Below are positions 7,433 through 14,865 of a DNA stretch of 15,147 nucleotides, piece by piece. Numbering within the stretch: the first letter of the stretch is position 1; each line of letters starts with the position of its first letter. The notes below the pieces were generated by a model that did not search any database, had not been told where the DNA came from, and saw only the letters and a list, made by a program, of their open reading frames with translations. A program made the translations under genes and the position numbers. Origin of the DNA: Rodentolepis nana (taxonomy: Eukaryota; Platyhelminthes; Cestoda; Cyclophyllidea; Hymenolepididae); NCBI GenBank assembly GCA_900617975.1, contig UZAE01014333.1:1-15147 (forward strand), read 5' to 3'.

Positions 7433-9855
7433 AAGGATAGTTGAGAGCACAGGAGGACTTAGAGTTCGCAGTGAAGATTGGCAGATTTATGAAAGCGCTT
7501 TTCCAGTGCCGTAGAATGAACGCACTGCTTCCATTTATAGCCTGCCTCTTTTTATTTGAAAGGTAGTTAATACAGTATGAGAACTTTACATATTGTGAAC
7601 TATGCTTGTGGAGCTTAAAAACACAGCCAATGAGCTCTTGCATGCTTACAACACGAAGAATATTCTTTGAAAAGTAATGCCGAGCCAAATATGAGATATT
7701 TTTAGACTGGCTGACATTTTAGAACAGACAAATTAGTAATTCCCAAGTATGATTTGTCCAGTGGGAGATTTTGAAACATGTACCTTTTAATCTCAGTAAT
7801 GCACAAAATACGTGTCTAATATGCATTATCCTCAGGTGGCGTATTGATCTAGAGAACAACTACTTCATTGAAAAATGAAAATACACTTCGTGAATACTTC
7901 AATTCGTTTGAATAGCACTTTAGACTTTAAGATGACTATCGTTAGGTTTAATGTAAAATGTTATGACGCAATGCACCGGCCAGCTAGTGTGTCAACAGGG
8001 CCCATGGTTGTCCATTGGGTTTCTAGCCATTGAATGCAAAGCAAGCACAAAGCTAAAACGAACCTTCTGGTTAGCTCTACTACTGAGTCCTTCTTCCCGC
8101 ACTCTCAAACACCTCAGTGACAATTTACACCTATTGATTTTTCTAGGTTCTTGTCATGGCAAAAGAAGCTTTTCTTGATATCCCTCTAGCAAAGCATTTT
8201 CTGATTTTTTGTATAATGAACATTAATGTTATACCAAGTTACACACAATTGTGCAGTGATATCATCCACCAATACTTATTTATTGAATTCACTAAAACAG
8301 TTAGAGAACACATTACGTTAATAACTTGAACCAAATAGCTGCCATTCTGTTTTTGGAGTTGAAATTTGACAATTAGAATTCCACTTATAGCAGGACGACA
8401 CAATACAATGGAATATTAGGATAAAGGATAAACAAGATGTTACATTTTGGAAGCTATAATTAGTTGAGGTGAAAGCGCAAGTTATAATGAGACGAATTAT
8501 GAATATTGTACATTAATGCACAAACGAGAGTTAGAAGTGAGAACATGAAGTCCCACGCAGCGTCTTTTACATTCCACTCTCATTCGGTCTCATCTGTGAT
8601 CTCTCCTATTTCGGCAACGACTGCATCCTTTTCATCAGGAATTGAAGAAGACAGTCTTATAAGGGCAGAATATTATTGTGTATGCACAATGCTCTTACTC
8701 TCCGAATGTCTGGTGAAACAATAACCATTTACAAAGTTGGTTCAATCAATTACTCCCTAACACACCACTTGTGTATATAAAGACAGAAATCAGTTGAGTT
8801 ATGGCATTGTCTCGTAGAGAACTATTCTCTCATTTTGTCACATTGTCATTTTGATTGTCTTTTAGTTAATGGCTTTCTTTTTTATCTATTCAATTTTCTT
8901 TTGAGTCATAGTACATGAAGAATAGCAGTAGAAGCCTCATCTCAGAATAGTACGCAGTCTCTACCCGCAAAAATATTCCCATTGAAATGAAGACAAATCA
9001 AATTGAGGAAATTGAAAGTCTTTTCAAGTGCCAAATATTTGAAATAGTTGCGAAATCAATTAAATGTTATATTCAATCAGCTAGATGAATTAGGAAATTA
9101 ATCTGAAAACTACATGATGTAAAAGCAGGGAGTTGAGACACTTATCTCATGCAGTGAGAACAAGGTGGAACGCTTCAATCAATAATATGAAATTTCATTG
9201 CATTCACATCTCCTTTGAGATAAGAATCTATTCTCTCTTTCTTTGCGTTCTCTGGAGATAAATGATAAGCCTTTTCCGTAGGAGCTTTCATATCCCTTAA
9301 TATTCATTTCTTCTCCCCACCTCCCACTGATCCCCTTAAATGGGGTAACCAAAAGAGCAAGAGAGAATATTTGTTTCGAATTGAAATTAGGTGGAGCAAC
9401 TGGAATGATGCTTATTGAAAAGGATAACATTCAGGTGAATCACGTTTGAATAGAGCTGCACTTCTTAGGCCAATTTTAAAAACCGCGGTACGTCATGATA
9501 TTACGGTAGACGTTAGATCAGAGAAATGGTTGGCTAGGAGTTAGAAAAGAATGTATGGCAGTGACTTATTTAATTGTTTAGATGGGTCTTATTCAATTAT
9601 GTCATTCATACTCAGTTCAAGAATTATTTTTCAAGATATTTAATTTTATTATCCCACAGTTACTGACTCAGCAATCTTCCCTCCCCCCTGCCCCAATCCC
9701 GCATAAAATGTGAATGCTCATCAAAAATTATTAATATCAAGCAAACGCAACATATCTTTCAACCGCAATTAAAATATGCCTATTAAATGCTTAACTATGC
9801 ATATCTGAACGAAATTCAATAAGGTGACATGACCATTAGGCTCACCGATTTCGCA
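7433..9855. other. No recognisable gene; two less AT-rich patches
   Basis: Stops occur in every frame apart from short open stretches. Two patches stand out by base composition: 7955-8180 (plus-strand frame of 71 codons, including GGGCCCATGG near 7998) and 8540-8660 (open on both strands for over 35 codons). Neither matches a family I know. A C-rich run lies near 9680. No copy of the SINEs, LTRs or MULE was found here. Confidence 0.5.
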
Positions 9856-10246
9856 AAACACGCCCTTCCACTTCAATAAAGCATTGAAGCACCTAGATTT
9901 GCAAGGGGTTTACTGTTTGACTAGTGGGCAGCCACTCATCAATTCAACAGTCTCAATTTATTTGTTCTTCATATTCCGGAACCCATTTAAAGAGCTGATT
10001 TATTTTGATGCTTGATAAGTGTAGAAAATTTACTTCACATAAGAAGTTGAGGCATTTCAGATATGTCCCTCACAAAATTATTTCTAATTTATGCCTCTTT
10101 TTTCCCAATTATAGCTTATTTTTCAAACTTTATTTCCTTCGTAATTTTACGTCTTCATAGGTTTGCGTCAATATTTAAATTGACTTGCCATATTTGGACT
10201 GTTTCATTACAAACTACTTTAATTAAGTCAGTAAGAAGATAAGTAG
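9856..10246. repeat. Right arm of the 391-bp inverted repeat (partner 1-391)
   Basis: It is the exact complement of 1-314 over 9933-10246 and of 315-391 with four transitions over 9856-9932. Sequence continues past 10246 as GTGCGTTGCTTACC, so this side gives the only view of what follows the outer boundary, if the arm ends there. No coding potential was seen. Confidence 0.97.
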
Positions 10247-10539
10247 GTGCGTTGCTTACCAAGAGTAGGTAGAATTCATCCCCAATATTACAGGCACCAT
10301 AATGTATCTTAAATCTTAACTATAAGATCACTTGGATACGTTATTTCCAAAAAGTTTCAACTCATTGATGTAGAAGTTGAAATCTGGAATGACCAATTGG
10401 ATAAAAAAGTTGGTAGTGGAACAATAGAAAAGAACATGCTCCCTTCGATTGATGGACATTGGGGAATGAGGGGTTGTAAGTTCACTATTTGAAAGAGGGC
10501 CGATTTACAAACAACTGTGTCTTAAAAGTATTTGTTTTA

Positions 10540-10625
10540 TGAAGGCTTGGCAAAGCCCTTACATTCACATTCACATAGAGTGATCAGAGGTCACGTGTTT
10601 AAATCTCAGCTTGGATTGATTTTAA
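10540..10625 (+). repeat. Degenerate tRNA-like fragment, possible SINE head
   Basis: TTGGCAAAGCC (10548-10558) resembles the RNA polymerase III A box (TGGCNNAG...). GTGTTTAAATCTC (10595-10607) resembles a B box/T-arm with GGTCA before it and CAGC after. The spacing of about 48 bases is that of a tRNA. No full cloverleaf forms. It does not match the SINE of copies A to E, so it would be a different family if real. Confidence 0.35.
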
Positions 10626-11425
10626 TTAAACAATCCCCTTCGCTATTATTCAGTTCAATTTTTAATTAATTAGTTATCAGGGCTTTCTGAGCACATTTCC
10701 ACATCTTTTACACTCTAATGGCTAAGGGATTGCAGCACTCATTATCACACGGTGATCATCGCTATTATTCACATTTAGGTAACTGTAATAAAGCTTCAAT
10801 TTCTACACAATTTCTATGCAAACAAATAGTGCATGGCTTTCTTTAAAATTGATTCGTCTTCCAGATGTCCATTTTAAACAATGCCATGCAATTATAAATC
10901 AGCTGTTTTGTGGAGCATATATCTCAGCTCTACAGGTAATTTCAGAGGTTTGCTTCTGATGTCCACATCTGAATTAACCTCTTCTCTGTGGCTTTTAAGC
11001 CCATTAAGATCTTGACTTGTGAGTACTGCGGTCATAGGCTGGTAGATACTCACTAGTGCGAGCGCTTATAAATTGTTTTGATTATTTTATTGCCACTGTA
11101 AAATGAATTGAAGCGTCAAGATTTATCTCTCTAATTTCAATAATCTCGACCAATAAGCAATGAGCATCGTTAATACAAGGAAGAAAAACGGAACTTTGAA
11201 TTTTTGAATGTACACTGTCCTTTGGACAACCGTTACTATTCAAATAATAGTAGCAGCCAAACAAGGATATAATGTAGATATTTTCATTTAAGTTACTTTA
11301 GCAAATGTGTGAACACCAGAGCCCTACAAGTATCAAAGCGGAATAATTCTAACTACCACTTAGAACTGCATTATTAGCCCTCATTCGATTCTTAATTGCA
11401 TAGTTGAAGTGAATCAAAGCACTTT
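10626..11425. other. No recognisable gene
   Basis: A+T-rich DNA downstream of the CAP gene's 3' end. Open stretches are short and without motif. A CEYCGH string around 11018 lacks the spacing and histidines of a zinc finger. Confidence 0.55.
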
Positions 11426-11431
11426 TTTATT
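11426..11431 (-). promoter_or_regulatory. Polyadenylation signal AATAAA of the CAP gene
   Basis: AATAAA on the minus strand, about 62 bases past the stop codon of the terminal CAP exon, is a normal distance for a short 3' untranslated region. AATAAA is common by chance in AT-rich DNA, so its position is the argument. Confidence 0.45.
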
Positions 11432-11492
11432 TGAAAAAAAGCATTCGAATGTCTTTGATTTATAAAATTGGCAATCCAGTAGTTTATCCACT

Positions 11493-11589
11493 CTATCTAA
11501 CATAATGGCATAAGTTGTTCACACATTTAGTTCCTTCTGGGCAATCCTGACAGGGTTGACCTTCTTGATACGGTTTCTCCTCCCCGGCA
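11493..11589 (-). CDS. Terminal exon of a CAP-superfamily (SCP/CRISP/antigen 5-like) gene
   Basis: On the minus strand a pyrimidine-rich acceptor (TCCTCTAATTCAG) precedes the exon. GTGCTAACG, about 25 bases before it, is a good branch-point match. The exon's first T completes a codon from the previous exon. Then 31 codons run to TAG (11495-11493), including EKPYQEGQPCQDCPEGTKC and NNLC. This is the C-terminal signature of secreted CAP proteins: a PY-x-x-G-x-PC segment followed by a C-P-x-G-x-x-C...C knot that forms disulphides. Such proteins are extracellular; roles range from sperm and immune functions to venom components, and none can be assigned here. The 80-bp intron before it (11669-11590) joins in phase 2 with 11801-11670. 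This exon looks intact. Confidence 0.8.
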
Positions 11590-11669
11590 CTGAATTAGAG
11601 GATTTGAATTCGTTAGCACTTCAGCAAATGAACTTGCACTTTGCTTCGGTTTATTGAGTTAAAACTTAC

Positions 11670-11801
11670 GGTGGTTCATATTGGCAAACGTACACATAGG
11701 CTCCCCGCTGCCGCTTTCCAGTGAAATGATCATCACATCGCTCGACCGCACACCCAATCCTGCTCGAATTATGGCACTTTTGTGTGGACCATTTGCATCA
11801 C
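11670..11801 (-). pseudogene. CAP-domain exon with apparent frameshift at its start
   Basis: The acceptor TTTTGCAG ends at 11802 and the donor GTAAGT begins at 11669. From TGG at 11791-11789 the frame is open to the donor. It encodes RIGCAVERC (a CAP signature-2 lead, x-x-I-G-C) and GAYVYVCQYEPP, the canonical V-C-x-Y-x-P-x ending. Phase 2 at the donor fits the terminal exon. Exons of this type in CRISP/GLIPR genes begin at the V-V-W that follows H-Y-T-Q. Here GTG ATG is followed by four unexplained bases (11795-11792) before TGG. Read from the acceptor in phase 0, the frame hits TAA at 11771-11769; in the CAP frame a TGA stands at 11800-11798. Five residues (CHNSS) are also extra between W and RIGC. 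Either the gene is broken, or the true acceptor lies further in. Confidence 0.68.
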
Positions 11802-12163
11802 CTGCAAAATTCATTACATTTCTCATCTGCGATACCATTAGTAGATATCGGTTGACACCAATAAGTTGAAATACGTTGATTTAACTTGCTGATCTAACGA
11901 TATCACCTTTGTTGTCGGCGACGGATTGTTTGAGTTTGAGGAGAAACATATTGAAAAGACCCTTCTTATCACTCCCATTCTTGGTTGTGCATGCGAAAAT
12001 GATGCTCAAAAGAAACGGAACTGTGTCTTTACTAATCATTTGAAGGGTTGTAAAGAGGCCATATTTGCATTTGAAATTTCATTCAACCTCCTCTACACTG
12101 AGTTGACATTTAATTAGATCAAAAATCTCCCCAAATGCTTATCATGACCACCGCTCCACTTAC

Positions 12164-12233
12164 GTGTTTCAACAACAGCCCAAGTTGGCAAAAGTCCGTG
12201 GCACATTTTTTTCTCGCAGTATAAAATTTTTGT
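12164..12233 (-). other. Candidate upstream exon of the CAP gene
   Basis: The donor GTAAGT at 12163-12158 is perfect and the acceptor GTCAG ends at 12234. Joined in phase 2 with the candidate exon at 12371-12341, the 70 bases stay open and include RKKCATDF, loosely like the first CAP helix (E-L-A...A-x-x-x-A...C). The middle of the CAP domain, with the H-Y-T-Q motif, is not found between here and 11801. So this link is weak: the gene may have lost an exon, or this may be unrelated. Confidence 0.28.
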
Positions 12234-12340
12234 CTGACTGTCTGACCAGCCAAAACTGAACGAATATTTGAAAATAATAAACGCTACTGTGTAAAGAGAC
12301 CCGTATGAACAATTTTTGTTTCTTCTTTCCTGCTACTTAC

Positions 12341-12371
12341 ATTTTTGCTAATTCAGTTGATATTTGAGACA
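12341..12371 (-). other. Candidate small exon upstream, CAP helix-1-like
   Basis: The donor GTAAGT follows directly (12340-12335). The acceptor ATATTTTCAG ends at 12372. The 31 bases read SQISTELAK, similar to the L-S-x-E-L-A-x-x-A start of CAP domains. The frame also remains open upstream of the acceptor for about 18 codons, so the exon start is uncertain. Three GTAAGT donors on one strand within 700 bp support a real gene here. Confidence 0.28.
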
Positions 12372-12454
12372 CTGAAAATATCATCTCCTGATGTCCTTGC
12401 AGGTGACAAGCACCGATTTGGTTTATCAACTCAATAATAATCTCAACTCAAAGC

Positions 12455-12470
12455 TATATATATATATATA
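12455..12470 (+). repeat. (TA)8 microsatellite
   Basis: Eight TA units stand directly before the mariner-type terminal repeat. Mariner inserts at TA, so the tract is a natural target or could have grown from the duplicated TA. Confidence 0.95.
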
Positions 12471-12500
12471 TTAGGTTGGCAACTAAGTCATTGTGGAAAG
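12471..12500 (+). mobile_element. Mariner-type 5' terminal inverted repeat
   Basis: TTAGGTTGGCAACTAAGTCA, continuing to about 12500, is the terminal-repeat form of several mariner lineages of the Tc1/mariner superfamily, and it is preceded by TA. No complementary right end occurs within the next kilobase, and no transposase motif (such as the D,D34D region) was found after it. It is therefore a single orphan end. The following 300 bases may be its decayed interior, but nothing shows it. Confidence 0.72.
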
Positions 12501-12837
12501 CATTTCTAATGTAGAAATACATTATGAATTTAGTGAATGCGTGAATATTGTTTCCATTTCAACCGTAAACAGTGAAATTTTTATTTATAAAGAGCGTTGC
12601 ATAAATTCAAAGTAGTATTGTGTATTTTTGCAAATTTTGATTTCGATTCCTATTGCGAAAATATATTGTTGCACATAGAGAATCGAGTTGACATAAAATT
12701 TAGTCCATTCGATTTCAACCTTGGTCCACTCGCATTCCAAGCGAATATCAAACACCAAGACCACCAGGCCGACATTTTCCAACAATAATGATAATGATGA
12801 CATTATTTCCAATATCATTAATTTATACTATGGAGAC
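12501..12837. other. Possible decayed mariner interior; no gene
   Basis: Short open frames exist on both strands with no transposase motif. A segment at 12605-12636 resembles the two short repeats at 14096 and 14314 (TTCAAAGTAGTA...TTTGCAAATTT). Confidence 0.45.
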
Positions 12838-13040
12838 CATAAACCGGCAGATGTCATCTGAATCGCATTGTATTCACAGCACTTATCTTCACTTTACTCT
12901 GCTTTTTGTCTTTCTGTCTCATTTACACATTTGAATTACCATTCTACTCTCATTCTCAAAAATTTTCACCTTGATGCTCATCCAATATAGGATGTCTAAA
13001 ATCAACTATAAGGCTAATGATAACTATCAAAATCAGATAA
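12838..13040 (+). mobile_element. SINE copy E, diverged
   Basis: Plus-strand order of family landmarks: AAACCGGCAG (12840), a TATTCACAGCAC block, CTTTTTGTCTTTCTGTCTC, CATTTGAATTACC, then AAAATCAACTATAAGGCTAATGATAACTATCA (split here as the AATCAACT and GGCTAATGATAACTATCA motifs) near 12998-13030. It lacks the 5' third and is much more diverged than A or B. It abuts copy C, which runs the opposite way. Confidence 0.6.
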
Positions 13041-13045
13041 AATGG

Positions 13046-13376
13046 AGCAGGGGAATAGCAGAGTGATTCGAAAAAAATTAAAAAAGGACGAACAGAGAGA
13101 CAGACAAACAAAAAAGAAGAAAAAGGTAAGGTGAACACTGTACCCATGATTGATTATGGCATAGAGTGGAGCATAGCAAATTGAAAGTAGAAGTCAACCG
13201 AAATATTTATCGACTTTATGCTGTATAAGGCTAAAAGGTTGCATCCCATGTTGACAAGTAAATCACATAACGTAAAGGAATGATCTCGCAAGACAGGCGA
13301 CACCGGGGCATAAGGGATTTGAACCCGGGACCACTCACACCCTCAACGAGCATCATATCCCTAGACCACAAGGCCG
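13046..13376 (-). mobile_element. SINE copy C with tRNA-derived head
   Basis: On the minus strand the tRNA-like head (13376-13303) leads into the body: GATTTACTTGTC, a CATAAAGTCGATAAAT block, GTTGACTTCTAC, CCACTCTATGCCATAATC, and AGTGTTCACCTTACC. It ends in the pyrimidine-rich middle near 13046. The 3' end with GGCTAATGATAACC is missing, because copy E joins here. It is the only copy here showing a polymerase III head, which makes the family a tRNA-derived SINE. Order and strand support one unit; chance adjacency is the alternative. Confidence 0.65.
13303..13376 (-). pseudogene. tRNA-Pro-like sequence (SINE head)
   Basis: The minus strand has TGGTCTAGGG (13368-13359, A box) and GGTTCAAATCC (13325-13315, B box) at tRNA spacing. 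The anticodon region reads CTCGT-TGAGGGT-GTGAG, with AGG in the anticodon position, and GGTCCCGGG follows, all as in animal tRNA-Pro(AGG). The acceptor stem does not pair well, the base before the anticodon is G instead of the universal T33, and one T-stem side is changed. So this is a retroposon promoter or pseudogene, not a working tRNA. Confidence 0.8.
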
Positions 13377-14095
13377 GTATATTCCAATTACTAAATTTCT
13401 GCCATGGCAAACTACTTTGAATTGTCTGACAGATGCATTCAGAAAAGGTATCACGGGTTATAATTTGAAGGCGAATTGTAAAGAATAATATTTTTTTAAT
13501 AGTTCATTCATGTATCAATATCAATATTTTGCATTGATTTAACATGAAGCAAATTGCCATTTATCACTTCGTGTTATCCACATAGAGTTCACTTGCAAGT
13601 AGATCCACTGTATGTCCTCAAATATAATTTATTTTATTAAAACTTGTCAGAGACCTAGTATTATGAAACGGCGAAAAAATGACGTTCATCTTGCCAAAAT
13701 GCACGACCTTGAAATTACCTTGCCAAATTACCAGTTTCTAGAATTAATAACATTTTAATTTGAACTTGGACTTATATGCGCCTGTGTTCAAATGGATGCA
13801 TTTCTAACACTAAATAATTTGTCAAATTGGTGCTTTATGAAAGTAATGTTCGTAAATGCTTATTGAAATTCTGTTCAATTCAACGGAAAAAAATATTTCG
13901 TTTGGCTCAATAACTAAATTATCATTCAATTACAATCCATGATGAGAATCCATTTCCATTATTGTTGGCATAATAGGAGACAACCCTTTGGCATACTGCT
14001 AAACCCATGACAATGAAATCAATTTGTTAATTCTCAATTTCTTGTTTGTAATTAACGCCTCCCCTTTTTCTCTTTGGAAATACGAAATGGTAGAA
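13377..14095. other. No recognisable gene
   Basis: A+T-rich DNA with stops in all frames and no match to repeats elsewhere in the window. Confidence 0.6.
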
Positions 14096-14144
14096 TTTCA
14101 AAGTAGTACTGAGCAGGATTTGCAAATTTCGAACGCCAATTAAC
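14096..14144 (+). repeat. Short repeat, unit 1 of 2 (partner 14314-14362)
   Basis: This 49-base segment aligns without gaps to 14314-14362 with 36 matches, centred on an identical CAGGATTTGCAAATT. The start of it also resembles 12605-12636. The class is unknown; it could be remnants of a satellite or of one old dispersed element. Confidence 0.6.
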
Positions 14145-14313
14145 CGGAATACGAATTATGTTGGTTTATTTATTCCATCAAATCGATAGTTGAAATGAAA
14201 TTACAGTTACAGTCATATCAAGACTACAGTAACCTTCACTAGATCAATCCAAATGAATCCTGTATATCTTATCTAAATGATTTGTGCTGTTCGAAAATGC
14301 TAATTTGTAAGCC

Positions 14314-14362
14314 TTTTGAAGCGCTACTGATCAGGATTTGCAAATTGTAAATTCAAACTAAC
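14314..14362 (+). repeat. Short repeat, unit 2 of 2 (partner 14096-14144)
   Basis: Direct repeat of 14096-14144 at a distance of 218 bases. Conservation is concentrated in CAGGATTTGCAAATT and the surrounding CTACTGA/GTACTGA. Confidence 0.6.
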
Positions 14363-14552
14363 TTGTGTCGGAAAGTTGTTATAAGGTATGTTTTTCCACA
14401 TCAATGCCCCGTATTAATCCTACATCAATTACCTTATTACTTAACCAGTTAAGTAAATTCGATTTATACAAGGATAGTTGTTCATAAACAGCTTTCCTTT
14501 ACTTTATGAAGTTTATGAGCAATAAGGGAATAATAAATCTTTAAGTTTAATC

Positions 14553-14579
14553 AAGTCAATCAAGTCAAATAAGTCAATT
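14553..14579 (+). repeat. Three tandem 9-mers AAGTCAATC-like
   Basis: AAGTCAATC, AAGTCAAAT, AAGTCAATT stand head to tail. The third unit coincides with the start of SINE copy D, whose own sequence there is AAGT-ATTAAC, so the array may have grown from the insertion junction. Confidence 0.75.
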
Positions 14580-14823
14580 AACCGGCAGTTGACTTCAAAC
14601 TACCATGACCCACTGTATGACATATTCGACCACTTCCACTGTACGACATCACATTTTTTTCTAAATTTTCAACCATCGTCTTTGAAACACTCTTTAATTC
14701 CCCTCCTCTCGACTTTTTTCACTTTAATGTTCCTTCCACTCTTTGAAGCCTGAAGTCAACTGAAAGGCTAATGATAACCATCAAAACGCCTGCCATTTGA
14801 TATAAATAAATAAATAAATAAAT
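14570..14823 (+). mobile_element. SINE copy D with (AAAT)n tail
   Basis: It matches A and B from AAGTCAATTAACCGGCAG onward: GTTGACTTCAAACTACCATG, CATATTCGACC (14620), TTTGAAACACTCTT, CTCTCGACTTTTTTC, GAAGCCTGAAGTCAACT, and GGCTAATGATAACCATCA, ending GCCTGCCATTTGATA. (AAAT)5 or so follows at 14803-14823, the clearest view of the family's 3' tail. It is 5'-truncated about 65 bases inside the body compared with A and B. A tail made of simple units copied from the RNA end suggests mobilisation by a LINE with a tetranucleotide tail. Confidence 0.85.
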
Positions 14824-14865
14824 ATTTTTTTGTTTATTACTATGCCTGTAAATTTTCTTATTGTA

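Noticed and set aside
7275..7688. Longest open frame in the window (minus strand, 137 codons)
   Set aside because: It overlaps the LTR-like segment and the 22-bp duplication, has no motif, and its composition is that of translated AT-rich DNA. It has no splice context or homologue that I know.
9179..9430. Minus-strand frame of 83 codons
   Set aside because: The first part looks like a signal-peptide-like hydrophobic run, but there is no motif, splice site or repeat evidence.
1..10246. Polinton/Maverick-like element bounded by the long inverted repeats
   Set aside because: No integrase, polymerase B, packaging ATPase or capsid-like frame exists in the 9.4 kb between the arms, and the outer ends and target duplications cannot be seen.
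11005..11045. CEYCGH string resembling a C2H2 zinc finger
   Set aside because: There are no second cysteine-histidine spacings and a stop follows within a few codons.
11670..11801. First reading of this exon as GDANGPHKSAIIRAGLG... in another frame
   Set aside because: That frame is open and in phase with the candidate exon 12233-12164, but it matches nothing. The frame giving RIGCAVERC and VCQYEPP matches the CAP family and joins the terminal exon in phase.
11681..11869. Plus-strand frame of 62 codons
   Set aside because: It is the antisense shadow of the CAP exon at 11801-11670, whose minus-strand frame carries real family motifs and splice sites.
12956..13147. Minus-strand frame of 63 codons
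   Set aside because: It lies across the junction of SINE copies E and C, which are non-coding.
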